A stretch of 64,000 nt of DNA from Pannonibacter sp051860505. Lineage in GTDB: Bacteria; Pseudomonadota; Alphaproteobacteria; Rhizobiales; Stappiaceae. Positions within the stretch are counted from its first letter, which is position 1. Every line of letters starts with the position of its first letter. The stretch lies in contig NZ_JBHYDX010000019.1 in NCBI RefSeq assembly GCF_051860505.1, positions 1 to 64,000 on the forward strand, written 5' to 3'. The position numbers and the translations under genes are program-made. The notes under the pieces are model-generated. The model did not search any database. It worked only from the letters and a program-made list of their open reading frames with translations, and was not told where the DNA came from. Positions 38,690 to 49,287 of this stretch are shown here, piece by piece.

Positions 38690-38962
38690 ATGCAGGCAAG
38701 TGAGAGTTTCCGCCGCCAGTTCGCTGGCTATGGCGTTCTGACCGCCGAAATCCTGTACCGCATGCCCGACCATCCGGCGCTCTTGCAGAGTTTTCTCTGG
38801 CAGACCGAGGACAAGGCGCCGCAATTTCCCGAGTTGCGCCGCTTCCTTGCCTATTGGGAGCGTGAGATCGAGGCGATGATCCTCTCTGTCCGCGTCGCCC
38901 ACAAGGACCTGATCGGCCCGATGGACGTGCGCTACGCCAAGGGCGAATTCCTCATCCATTGA
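38690..38962 (+). CDS. usg: Usg family protein
   Basis: A 90-residue protein (GYGVLTAEILYRMPDHPALLQSFLWQTED ... AHKDLIGPMDVRYAKGEFLIH) that clearly belongs to the Usg family of alphaproteobacteria. The name comes from a gene found near amino-acid biosynthesis loci; the molecular function is not known. AGGTGATCC precedes the ATG. Confidence 0.8.
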   Translation: MQASESFRRQFAGYGVLTAEILYRMPDHPALLQSFLWQTEDKAPQFPELRRFLAYWEREIEAMILSVRVAHKDLIGPMDVRYAKGEFLIH

Positions 38963-38982
38963 CGTCGGCGGATGCATGTGCA

Positions 38983-39172
38983 GACAGGCAGAGCCTTGGC
39001 TCTGCCTGTTGTTGATGACACAGCAGGTTTTTTCTCTTCCGTCATGGTCGGGCTTGTCCCGACCATCTGCAAGCCATTGATTTGCGTAGATCCTCGGCAC
39101 AAGGCCGAGGATGACGATGGAGAGGTTACAGGTTTGTCTGCAGTCTGAGGCAAAGCCTTGGCTCTGCCCGTC
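38983..39172. repeat. Group of dispersed hairpin repeats
   Basis: The 330-base gap between usg and the NHLP gene holds four hairpins: CAGGCAGAGCC-TT-GGCTCTGCCTG near 38985, GGTCGGG-CTTGT-CCCGACC near 39046, CCTCGGC-ACAAG-GCCGAGG near 39092, and a weaker second copy of the first (AAAGCC-TT-GGCTCT) near 39155. The words GATCCTCGGCACAAGGCCGA and TCGGGCTTGTCCCGACC are typical scattered alphaproteobacterial repeats. No gene is visible. Confidence 0.6.
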
Positions 39173-39243
39173 AGCCTAACGCCCAACACTCTGCCGCCAA
39201 ACAGTCTGGCGGACCAGGCGATGGGATCAAACTCCTGATCTCG

Positions 39244-39285
39244 AAAAAGAAGGCGGACTTCACCTGGCCGATGCAGGTGAAGTCC
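39244..39285 (-). terminator. Terminator of the NHLP-type precursor gene
   Basis: On the minus strand GGACTTCACCTG (39285-39274) pairs over 12 bp with CAGGTGAAGTCC (39266-39255) and is followed by CGCCTTCTTTTTCG. It begins 7 bases after the stop codon of the precursor gene. Confidence 0.82.
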
Positions 39286-39292
39286 CGTTGTC

Positions 39293-39622
39293 TCACTTCT
39301 TGCAGCCCTGGCCTTTCGGGTAAGGGGGGCCATAGAGGACGAAAGCGGAGAAGCTGGTGCCGCCCGATGCAAGGTCGAGGAGTTCGTCGGGCAGTTCGTC
39401 CTGTGCGATGGAGCGCGGCAGCACGAGAACGGCCTCGCCCGGAGCTTCCTCGATGACGGTGATCTTGTAGGACGGGATCGGGTCGGTGCCGATCAGGTCC
39501 TTGATCGCCGCATGCGGGTTGGACTTCAGCAACTCGCGGAAGGCAGCATCGGTCGAGGCCCGTTTGATCAGGTGCTTCTCGATGTGCTGGCGGGCCTGGA
39601 TAAGCGGATCGGTTTCCGACAT
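39293..39622 (-). CDS. NHLP-type (nitrile-hydratase-like leader) putative RiPP precursor, orphan
   Basis: The 109-residue product has the build of NHLP leader peptides: a helical acidic/basic N-terminus (DPLIQARQHIEKHLIKRAST), the nitrile-hydratase-alpha-like segment FRELLKSNPHAAIKDL-IGTDPIPSYKITVIEE (28-59), VLVLPRSIA, and a leader end DELPDELLDLASGG with the Gly-Gly pair at 87-88. The remaining 21 residues would be the core: TSFSAFVLYG then PPYPKGQGCKK, with two Ser, one Thr, two Tyr and one Cys. AGGAGT lies 7 bases before the ATG. No radical SAM, lanthionine, cyclodehydratase or peptidase-transporter gene is within 20 kb on either side, so modification is unproven; a non-RiPP role for the fold is possible. 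Confidence 0.68.
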   Translation of the reverse strand: MSETDPLIQARQHIEKHLIKRASTDAAFRELLKSNPHAAIKDLIGTDPIPSYKITVIEEAPGEAVLVLPRSIAQDELPDELLDLASGGTSFSAFVLYGPPYPKGQGCKK

Positions 39623-39756
39623 GCGCGTACTCCTTGGTATTTCTCGTGCAATCAGGGCTGCTTCGTCTTCGACGCCGTGGCGCTGGTGAAGCATCCTTGT
39701 CACAAGATCTAAGGGAGAGTTTTGGTGGCTGCGGTGTTTGACCCCAAATCTGCCAC

Positions 39757-40551
39757 TCACGACCTTGGCTGCAATCCCAGCCCCTTGCCATCGCGCATCA
39801 CGGCGCGGGCTTCGGGCAGGAATTGCGAGCCCTCGCCTTCATGCAGCACGAAACCCGGCATCAGGCGCAGCGGCGCACGGCTGGCGCGGATGGCACGCAG
39901 AAGGATGCGTGTGGCGGCTGCATCCGCGCGGGGCCGCACCGGGATCACATCAATGGCCCCGAAGCGGCCCTGCAGCACATCCAGCACCTCCTGCAAACCA
40001 TCGGCGCGAAAGATCATGGTCAGTGATCCGCCCTCGCGCAGGATGTCGGCAGCAGTCCTGGCCCAGGGCTCCAGGCCTCTCTCATCCAGCATATGCGCCT
40101 GTGCCCTTGCTCCCGCCGGTGAGGAGCGGAACTGGCGGGCCGGGTAGTAGGGCGGGTTCATGATGATGTGATCGGCCAGGCCGGGCGTCAGGCCGCTGGC
40201 GTGGCGCTCAGCGCCCCTCGCCGTGATGTCGGCAGCGAGCACCTGCACCCGTGATGCAAAAGCGGCATTGAGCGCATCGGTCAGGCTGTTGCGCGCCAGG
40301 TCCAGCACCAGGGCGTCGTTGTCCACCAGGGTCACAGTGATATCGCCAAGCCGGGCCGCGGCGCAGAAACCGGCAGTGCCGACGCCGGCGCCCAGATCCA
40401 CCACATGGCCTGTCGTGTCATCGGGCAGGGCAGCAGCGAGATAGACTGCGTCGAGCCCGGCGCGGTGCCGACCCTTGGCCGGTTGTTCCACCGTGACAAG
40501 ACCACCCAGAAAAGCATCCCGCGTCGTCGCAGGCGCGGCGTCGCTCGTCAT
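39757..40551 (-). CDS. TrmN6/YfiC-like N6-adenine tRNA methyltransferase
   Basis: A 264-residue class I methyltransferase with SAM-binding DLGAGVGT (52-59) and the N6-adenine signature NPPY (132-135). The C-terminal part (RPRADAAATRILLRAIRASRAPLRLMPGFVLHE) is that of the YfiC/TrmN6 group, which methylates A37 of tRNA-Val. The exact target in this lineage is inferred. It overlaps the DUF2007 gene upstream in an ATGA junction. Confidence 0.85.
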   Translation of the reverse strand: MTSDAAPATTRDAFLGGLVTVEQPAKGRHRAGLDAVYLAAALPDDTTGHVVDLGAGVGTAGFCAAARLGDITVTLVDNDALVLDLARNSLTDALNAAFASRVQVLAADITARGAERHASGLTPGLADHIIMNPPYYPARQFRSSPAGARAQAHMLDERGLEPWARTAADILREGGSLTMIFRADGLQEVLDVLQGRFGAIDVIPVRPRADAAATRILLRAIRASRAPLRLMPGFVLHEGEGSQFLPEARAVMRDGKGLGLQPRS

Positions 40552-40778
40552 TTGCGTGGATCGCTCAATTCATGGCCGAGATCGGCGTCGCGCATCAGCC
40601 GGCGGGCCGCGTCGATGTCGTCGCTGTCGACCATTACCCGGCGCGGAATGATGCCCAGCGAGCCCTCAAGGATGCTCATGTTGCCATCCGCGACAAAATG
40701 CGCGATTCCCGCCTGGCCCAGCAGCGAGCCAACGACAGAAATGATCACGGGATCATTGGTTCTGAGCAGTTCTTCCAT
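40548..40778 (-). CDS. DUF2007 family protein
   Basis: A 76-residue protein (MEELLRTNDPVIISVVGSLLGQAGIAHFVADGNMSILEG...VMVDSDDIDAARRLMRDA) typical of DUF2007, a small GlnB-like fold family thought to bind a signalling ligand or protein. GGGAAG precedes the ATG; an 18-codon upstream extension is not used. It is translationally coupled to the methyltransferase gene and divergent from the polyprenyl synthase gene, as in other Rhizobiales. Confidence 0.85.
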   Translation of the reverse strand: MEELLRTNDPVIISVVGSLLGQAGIAHFVADGNMSILEGSLGIIPRRVMVDSDDIDAARRLMRDADLGHELSDPRK

Positions 40779-40968
40779 GATCTTCCCGGTCCTTGGCGAG
40801 GTGTTGGCCGGCAGGCGTGACGGCAGTCCCAAGCTTTATGCTGCCTGCTGCGTCGTGGACAAGTCTGTTCAACGGTTTGTCAAGTGAATGCTCCCTTGCC
40901 CCGGACCGCCGAGGTGCCTATTGTCCGCCAAAACCTGACCCCTCGCCAGACCCGTTGGGAGAGTGCAT

Positions 40969-41988
40969 TTGGCAGCCCTTGTCGCTTCCGCACCGGATAA
41001 AAGCCGCGCCCAGCCGGGCATCCAGCTTCTCGTGGACCTCGTTGCCGCCGACATGCAGAAGGTCAACGAACTGATCCTGTCCAAGGCCGGCTCGAATGTC
41101 GAACTGATCCCGGTGATCGCCAAGCATCTGATCGATTCCGGCGGCAAGCGGCTCCGGCCGATGTTGACGCTCGCCCTTGCCGACATGTTCGGCTACGCGG
41201 GCAATGGCCATGTCATCCTGGCGGCCAGCGTCGAGTTCATGCACACCGCGACGCTGCTGCATGATGATGTGGTGGATGAAAGCGACATGCGCCGCGGCAA
41301 GCTCGCCGCGCGCAAGCTCTGGGGCAATCAGGCCAGCGTGCTGGTCGGGGATTATCTGCTCGGCCAGGCCTTCAAGATGATGGTCGACGTCGGTTCGCTC
41401 GAAGCCCTGCGCATTCTCGCCGAGGCCTCTGCGGTGATCGCCGAGGGCGAAGTGATGCAGCTCGGCGCGGCCAAGAACATCGAGACCAGCGAAGCGGCCT
41501 ATCTCAAGGTCATCGAGGCCAAGACGGCCGCGCTGTTTGCTGCGGCTGCCGAAGTCGGTCCGGTCATCGCCGGTGAGAGCGACGCCATCCGCGCCGCCGC
41601 CCGCCGTTACGGCATGGACTTGGGCCTCGCCTTCCAGCTCGTCGACGATGCCCTCGACTACGGCGGCTCCTCTGCTGACCTCGGCAAGCAGGTTGGCGAT
41701 GACTTCCGCGAAGGCAAGATCACGCTGCCGGTGGTGGTGGCGCTTGAACGCGGGTCCGATGAAGACCGCGCCTTCTGGAAGCGTTGCCTCGAAGCCGGCG
41801 ACATCCGCGACGGCGATCTCGACCATGCGATTGCCCTGCTGCGCCAGCATGGGGCCATCGAGGAGACCGTTCTGCGCGCCCGCCATTACGGTGCCAGCGC
41901 CCTGGCAGCCCTCGACGCCCTGCCGGAGACGCCGCATCGCCAGGCGCTGGCGGATGCCGTCGAGTTCTGCATCGCCCGCGTTAGCTGA
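40969..41988 (+). CDS. Long-chain trans-polyprenyl diphosphate synthase (octaprenyl/decaprenyl type)
   Basis: Builds the isoprenoid tail of ubiquinone by adding isopentenyl units to an allylic diphosphate. Both aspartate-rich motifs are present: DDVVD at about 99-103 (first motif) and DDALD at about 226-230 (second), plus GGKRLRP. The chain length, C40 or C50, cannot be judged by eye. GGGAGA touches a GTG at 40963 but is ideally spaced from the TTG two codons later, so the TTG is preferred; using the GTG adds two residues. Confidence 0.92.
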   Translation: MAALVASAPDKSRAQPGIQLLVDLVAADMQKVNELILSKAGSNVELIPVIAKHLIDSGGKRLRPMLTLALADMFGYAGNGHVILAASVEFMHTATLLHDDVVDESDMRRGKLAARKLWGNQASVLVGDYLLGQAFKMMVDVGSLEALRILAEASAVIAEGEVMQLGAAKNIETSEAAYLKVIEAKTAALFAAAAEVGPVIAGESDAIRAAARRYGMDLGLAFQLVDDALDYGGSSADLGKQVGDDFREGKITLPVVVALERGSDEDRAFWKRCLEAGDIRDGDLDHAIALLRQHGAIEETVLRARHYGASALAALDALPETPHRQALADAVEFCIARVS

Positions 41989-42028
41989 CTTAGCGCCCTC
42001 TGTTTCGGCTTGAATCAGATTGTGCGCC

Positions 42029-42049
42029 GTCCCGGCCTCGTGCCGGGAC
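42029..42049. terminator. Hairpin between convergent polyprenyl synthase and ispE genes
   Basis: GTCCCGGC-CTCGT-GCCGGGAC, an 8-bp perfect stem without a T tract. The wording resembles dispersed alphaproteobacterial repeats, so it may be a repeat doing service as a bidirectional stop. Confidence 0.5.
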
Positions 42050-42069
42050 CTGTTAGGCTGGTCACGACG

Positions 42070-42996
42070 TCACGCCTGCAGCGCAGGGCTTCCCGCCACC
42101 CACCAGCCGGGGTGGCCGCGCGACAGGTCGCTGACCAGCCCTTGAACCTCAGCCGCCGCGCATAGGGCAAAGCAGGTGGCTCCGGATCCGGACATGCGAG
42201 CAAGGGAAATGCGCGGGTCGGCCTTCAGGGTTGTCAGAACCTCGCCGATGGCCGGACAGATCGAGATGGCTGGCGCTTCAAGGTCATTGCGCGCCTTGCT
42301 GAGGTAATCCAACAGCATGTCAGAGCTGGAAAAGGCTTCGGAAAAGTCATCCGGCAGGTCCGGCAGGGCTGCATTGTTGCGGGTCTGCAGCGCCTTGAAC
42401 ACATCCGGTGTGGCCACCTTCTGGCGCGGGTTGACCAGAACCAGGCCGAGCTGCGGCAGTTTCGGCACGGGCGACAGCTCTTCGCCGATGCCGCGCATGC
42501 GCCGGGCGCTCTGGCTGAGGCAAACGGGGACATCCGCACCGAGCCCGGCCGCAATGTCGGCGAGCACCGCCTCGGGCACGTCGACGCCGATATGCAGGGC
42601 CATCAGCCGGAGGGCTGCGGCGGCATCAGCGGACCCGCCACCAATGCCGGAGGCGACCGGCAGACGCTTTGTCAGGCGGAGATGGAAGGCCGGCTCGGCC
42701 ATGTCGAGCCGTTTTGCCAGCGCCCGCACGGCGCGCAGCACCAGGTTGCTGTCCGGGTCCTCATCCTTCAACTCGGTCCCGAAAGGCCCCTCGATGGTGA
42801 GATGCAGGCGATCCGCCGGTTCGGCCAAAAGCACGTCACCAATGGCCGGAAACACCACCAGACTGTCGAGCAGATGATAGCCATCCGCCCTCTGGCCGGT
42901 GATATGCAGTGCGAGGTTGACCTTGGCCCGCGCCAGTTGCACCCGGGGCGGCGGCGGCCCGCGCCGTGCCTCCGGGCTCGCGTCCCTGTCGCCCAT
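42070..42996 (-). CDS. ispE: 4-diphosphocytidyl-2-C-methyl-D-erythritol kinase
   Basis: GHMP-family kinase of the MEP isoprenoid pathway. The 308-residue product has the substrate end AKVNLALHITGQRADGYHLLDSL, the ATP-binding glycine loop PVASGIGGGSADAAAALR, and the C-terminal ARMSGSGATCFAL. TGAGG, formed partly by the upstream gene's stop codon, precedes the chosen ATG; an ATG eight codons earlier would overlap the TPR gene. It sits next to the polyprenyl synthase gene, which uses the pathway's products. Confidence 0.93.
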   Translation of the reverse strand: MGDRDASPEARRGPPPPRVQLARAKVNLALHITGQRADGYHLLDSLVVFPAIGDVLLAEPADRLHLTIEGPFGTELKDEDPDSNLVLRAVRALAKRLDMAEPAFHLRLTKRLPVASGIGGGSADAAAALRLMALHIGVDVPEAVLADIAAGLGADVPVCLSQSARRMRGIGEELSPVPKLPQLGLVLVNPRQKVATPDVFKALQTRNNAALPDLPDDFSEAFSSSDMLLDYLSKARNDLEAPAISICPAIGEVLTTLKADPRISLARMSGSGATCFALCAAAEVQGLVSDLSRGHPGWWVAGSPALQA

Positions 42997-43003
42997 TGCA
43001 GCC

Positions 43004-44818
43004 TCAGCCGCCATTGCCACTGGTGTTGGCGGCCGTCGGGGTCGTCGGGTCTTCCTTCAGGCCATTGGCGATCTTGTCGAGGATCTTTGGCAGGTCTTCC
43101 GGCTCCGGGTTCAGGTCGCGGGCATGGTTCCACTGGAACCGCGCCTCCAACCGCCGTCCGACTTTCCAGTAGGCATCGCCGAGATGGTCGTTGATCGTCG
43201 GGTCGCCGGGTCGCAGTTCCACGGCGCGTTCCAGTTCCTCGACGGCGTCCTCAAAACGACCAAGGCGGTAATAGGCCCAGCCCAGGCTGTCGACGATGTA
43301 GCCGTCGCTCGGGCGCAAGGCGACGGCCTTCTTGATCATGCCCAGCGCTTCATCCAGCTTCAGGTTCTGGTCGACCAGTGAATAGCCAAGGTAATTCAGC
43401 ACCATCGGCTGGTCCGGATAGAGCTCCAGCGCCTTGCGCAGATCCGCTTCCGCGCCATCCCACTGCTTCAGCCGCTCGCGGGAGATGCCCCGGTAGTAGA
43501 ACAGGGTCCAGTGCTGGCCCTCGACATCCGTCAACGTGGCGATGCCGTCCGAATAGACCTTTTCCGCCTCGGCAAACATCTTGTGCGCGCGCAGCACGTT
43601 TCCGAGCGATGTGACCGCCTCCAGGTCGCTCGGATCCTGCTTGATCAGCGCCTCCAGATGCGCCCGGGCCTCGTCGACCTGCTCCATGGCGTTGAAGTTC
43701 AGGGCAATCTGGATTTCCGCATCCCGCTTCAGCGGCGATGTCTCCGGCACCTGTTCCAGCGCCTCGATGGCGCGCTGCGGGTTGTTCATCCGCTCATAGA
43801 GACCGCCGAGCGCGATGGCGGCAAAGTCGGCGTCCGGATTGAGATAGAGCGACAGGTTCAGATAGGCGGCGGCGAGTTCCTCGGCGCCATCCCGGCCAAT
43901 GGCCGACCCGAGACCGTTCAAAAGTTCAGCGACGCCGAGCAGCGGGCTCTTGACCAGCGGGGGGATCTTCTTGCCGGACTCGATTGCCTCGCGGCTGGCC
44001 TTCAGCAGCGGATGGCCGGGAACGATCTCGTCATATTCGGCCAGAACCGCAAGCGCTTCCTTCTTCTTGCCATTGGTGGCCAGCAGACGCGCATAGGAAT
44101 CGGCCACGCGCAGCGCGCCCCGGTCTGCGTTATAGGCCGTCTCGATCCGCTCCAGCGCCAGTTTCGGCCGGCCGGCGTTCTGGGCGATCAGGGCCGCATG
44201 ATTGGCCTTGAACACGTCGAACCACTCCGGACCCTTGAGGCCATCGATCCGCGACAGGGCCTTGTCGACTTCGCCGGCTCCAGCTTCCATCCAGGCCTTG
44301 GCCAGGGTCAGCGTCAGTTCGGCCAGCGGACCGCCGCCCGGATCATTCTTCAGCGCCGAGGCCGCCGAGCGGAACTTCTTGTCCTGCGCCAGGTTGACCG
44401 ACGTCACCAGGTAGCCGAGAAAATTGCCGAGTTTCAGTGCATCGAGATCAAGTGCGAGTTCACCGGCAAAGTCGATCTCGCCATTGGCCATCTTCAGCAT
44501 GAAGGTGCGTTCCAACAGGAACGGGTTCTGCGGATCCGTCGCCAGGGTCTCTTCATAGAAGGCGGCGGCGGACGCAAAGTCCTTCACGCGGGTGGCCAGG
44601 CGGCCGGACAGGTAGCTGCCTGACTGGGTGATGTTCAGATCATCCGGCGTCCCCGGGCGGACCGGCTCGGCAGTCTGTGACGCATGCACCGGCGCAACGA
44701 GGGCCGGCACCACAAGGGCCGGCATGGCAAGGGCGACCAGCGCGGTCGTCAGCAGCCCCCGCAGGCGGAAGCGGGAAATCAGCCGGAGTTTCCTCGGCGC
44801 GGCGATGACGTTCTTCAT
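43004..44818 (-). CDS. Tetratricopeptide-repeat protein, envelope-targeted
   Basis: A 604-residue protein with an N-terminal signal or anchor segment (LLTTALVALAMPALVVPALVAPVHA) followed by about ten or more TPR helical hairpins; canonical repeats are clear in the C-terminal third (AEADLRKALELYPDQPMVLNYLGYSLV, EALGMIKKAVALRPSDGYIVDSLGWAYYRLG, AVEELERAVELRPGDPTINDHLGDAYW). It should be a periplasmic scaffold. Its gene lies just upstream of ispE with a gap of seven bases, a pairing common in Rhizobiales. The partner protein is unknown. Confidence 0.88.
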   Translation of the reverse strand: MKNVIAAPRKLRLISRFRLRGLLTTALVALAMPALVVPALVAPVHASQTAEPVRPGTPDDLNITQSGSYLSGRLATRVKDFASAAAFYEETLATDPQNPFLLERTFMLKMANGEIDFAGELALDLDALKLGNFLGYLVTSVNLAQDKKFRSAASALKNDPGGGPLAELTLTLAKAWMEAGAGEVDKALSRIDGLKGPEWFDVFKANHAALIAQNAGRPKLALERIETAYNADRGALRVADSYARLLATNGKKKEALAVLAEYDEIVPGHPLLKASREAIESGKKIPPLVKSPLLGVAELLNGLGSAIGRDGAEELAAAYLNLSLYLNPDADFAAIALGGLYERMNNPQRAIEALEQVPETSPLKRDAEIQIALNFNAMEQVDEARAHLEALIKQDPSDLEAVTSLGNVLRAHKMFAEAEKVYSDGIATLTDVEGQHWTLFYYRGISRERLKQWDGAEADLRKALELYPDQPMVLNYLGYSLVDQNLKLDEALGMIKKAVALRPSDGYIVDSLGWAYYRLGRFEDAVEELERAVELRPGDPTINDHLGDAYWKVGRRLEARFQWNHARDLNPEPEDLPKILDKIANGLKEDPTTPTAANTSGNGG

Positions 44819-45163
44819 TGATCCTCGCAGGTAACCTCGCAGGACATGCGTATCGGACGCATGGCCGGAGCCGGACCGATTCAAGCCTGTCCAGTGAACT
44901 CAGATGACAGTGGCGGGTTTGTGGCGATGCGGCAAGCAACTGTATTCCGGTCGCTACAAACCCGTGGTCAAATCCCTGTGCATGGTAGACCAATTACCAA
45001 GCCGGCTGTTGCAGGCTTTGGTCGGTTGCAGTGCAAAAAAGGCTTGTGTCGCCCCCCCTTGACGTAGCAGGAATACGCCTGCTCCGGGCACCGGCTTTGC
45101 CGGTTCCGGACCTGAAGTGACCGGCAGGGACCGACAGGACCTGCTGTAAGGGCGGAGGCGGAA
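44819..45163. other. Intergenic region between the TPR and ppdK genes
   Basis: About 345 bases between divergent genes. It shows a C7 run followed by TTGACG (about 45050-45061) that could be part of the ppdK promoter, and a hairpin CACCGGCTTTGCCGGTTC near 45090. No gene, RNA or dispersed repeat is recognised. Confidence 0.45.
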
Positions 45164-47827
<2,664 letters not shown>

Positions 47828-47831
47828 CGTC

Positions 47832-48782
47832 ATGAGCGATGGGGCAGGGGAGGCACTCGCCCTTCTGCGGCAGGGCGGCAAGCTCGCGCTGTCCCGTGCC
47901 CTGTCGCGCCTGGAAGCAGAGGAAGGCAGCGCCGGTCTGGCGGCGCTGCTCGATCTTGCGGTCTCAGAAGGTTCCGGCCGCGCGCTGGGCCTCACCGGCC
48001 CCCCGGGCGTCGGCAAGTCGACGCTCACCAATGCGCTGATCCGTGGCTTTCGTGCGGGTGGCGACACGGTCGGCGTCTTGGCGGTGGACCCGTCCTCGCG
48101 GCTTACCGGCGGGGCGCTCTTGGGCGACCGCACGCGGCTTGCCACCGATCCGGAAGATCAGGGCATCTTCGTGCGTTCCATGGCGGCGCGGGATCGTCTC
48201 GGCGGCCTGTCCGACCACGCCATTGCCGCCATTGCCCTGTTCCGGGCCGCGCGGGATCAGGTCATCGTCGAATCGGTTGGCATCGGCCAGTCCGAGGCGG
48301 ATGTGGCCTTTGCCGTCGACACGCTTGTCCTGTGCATCCAGCCCGGCTCCGGCGACAGTCTTCAGTTCATGAAGGCCGGCGTCATGGAGCTGCCCGACAT
48401 CATCGTCGTCACCAAGGCCGACATGGGTGCGGCCGCCGCCCGGGCGAAGTCCGATGTTGAGGGCGCGCTCAGCCTGTCGCGCCTTGCCAGCCAGGACTGG
48501 ACGGTGCCCGTGCTGACCGTTTCAGCGGCGGAGGACAAGGGAACGGCGGAGCTGATGCAGGCCATTGCCCGCCACCAGGCCTATCTCACATCCAGCGGCA
48601 AGGGGGCGACCCGCTATCTTGCGCAGCAGCGTGACTGGGTTGCCGACTTCGTCCAGACCCGCTATGGCCGCGCGGGCGCCAGCCTTGTCGATGTCCCCGC
48701 CCGTCTGAGCCTTGCCGGCGGTCCCTTCGCGGCCATGGCCGACATCCGCGCCGATTTGGACAGGCGGCTCGGACTGGTCTAG
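47832..48782 (+). CDS. meaB: Methylmalonyl-CoA mutase-associated GTPase MeaB
   Basis: A 316-residue G3E-type GTPase (ArgK/MeaB) that guards and reloads adenosylcobalamin in methylmalonyl-CoA mutase. Walker A is GPPGVGKST at about 56-64; GVLAVDPSS, ESVGIGQSE and the base-recognition VVTKAD are all typical. The mutase gene itself is not in the window. The gene starts 4 bases after ppdK. Confidence 0.9.
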   Translation: MSDGAGEALALLRQGGKLALSRALSRLEAEEGSAGLAALLDLAVSEGSGRALGLTGPPGVGKSTLTNALIRGFRAGGDTVGVLAVDPSSRLTGGALLGDRTRLATDPEDQGIFVRSMAARDRLGGLSDHAIAAIALFRAARDQVIVESVGIGQSEADVAFAVDTLVLCIQPGSGDSLQFMKAGVMELPDIIVVTKADMGAAAARAKSDVEGALSLSRLASQDWTVPVLTVSAAEDKGTAELMQAIARHQAYLTSSGKGATRYLAQQRDWVADFVQTRYGRAGASLVDVPARLSLAGGPFAAMADIRADLDRRLGLV

Positions 48783-48828
48783 TCTTTGAGCTGGTTCCAA
48801 GCAGCCCTGACCTGGACAAGACTTGCCC

Positions 48829-49287
48829 ATGAAAACCCCGATGACCATCGGTGACGTTGCCCGTGAGACCGGGCTGCCGTCCAAGACCCTGCGCTATTAC
48901 GAGGACATCGGCCTCGTCCGCCCGCATCGGCTGGACAACGGCTACCGGACCTATGATCCGGTGGATCTGGAGCGCCTGCGCTTCCTCAAGCGGGCCCGTT
49001 CGCTGGGTTTTTCAATCGAGGAATGCCGCAGTCTGATCGACCTGCAGGACAATCCGGACCGGTCCAATACCGAAGTCCGGCGCCTGGCGCTCGCTCATAT
49101 CGCAGCGCTGGATGAGAAGATCCTGGAACTTGCTGCCCTGCGGCAGGCGCTGGAACACACGGTTGCGCTGTGTCCGGGCGATGGCCGACCGGAATGTGCG
49201 ATCCTGGAGGAACTGTCGGGGGAGGAGAGCCGCCTTGATACGCGAGGCAAGCCTAGCTCGCCCGCAGCTTGTTCGCAGCGATCTTGA
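48829..49287 (+). CDS. CueR/HmrR-type MerR family regulator (copper-responsive)
   Basis: A 152-residue MerR regulator with N-terminal winged HTH (MTIGDVARETGLPSKTLRYYEDIGLVRP) and dimerisation helix. The metal loop has Cys115 and Cys123 separated by seven residues (CPGDGRPEC), the arrangement of Cu(I)/Ag(I)/Au(I) sensors. It probably controls a copper ATPase or chaperone gene elsewhere; none is adjacent. No good ribosome binding site distinguishes this ATG from another at 48841. Its 3' end overlaps the convergent c-di-GMP gene by 35 bases. Confidence 0.87.
   Translation: MKTPMTIGDVARETGLPSKTLRYYEDIGLVRPHRLDNGYRTYDPVDLERLRFLKRARSLGFSIEECRSLIDLQDNPDRSNTEVRRLALAHIAALDEKILELAALRQALEHTVALCPGDGRPECAILEELSGEESRLDTRGKPSSPAACSQRS

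Noticed and set aside
38960..39300. Maturation peptide or second precursor gene next to the NHLP gene
   Set aside because: The gap consists of hairpin repeats; no frame with a plausible start and ribosome binding site was seen.
44819..45163. Riboswitch or small RNA upstream of ppdK
   Set aside because: Only a short hairpin and a C run were seen; no known riboswitch core could be matched by eye.
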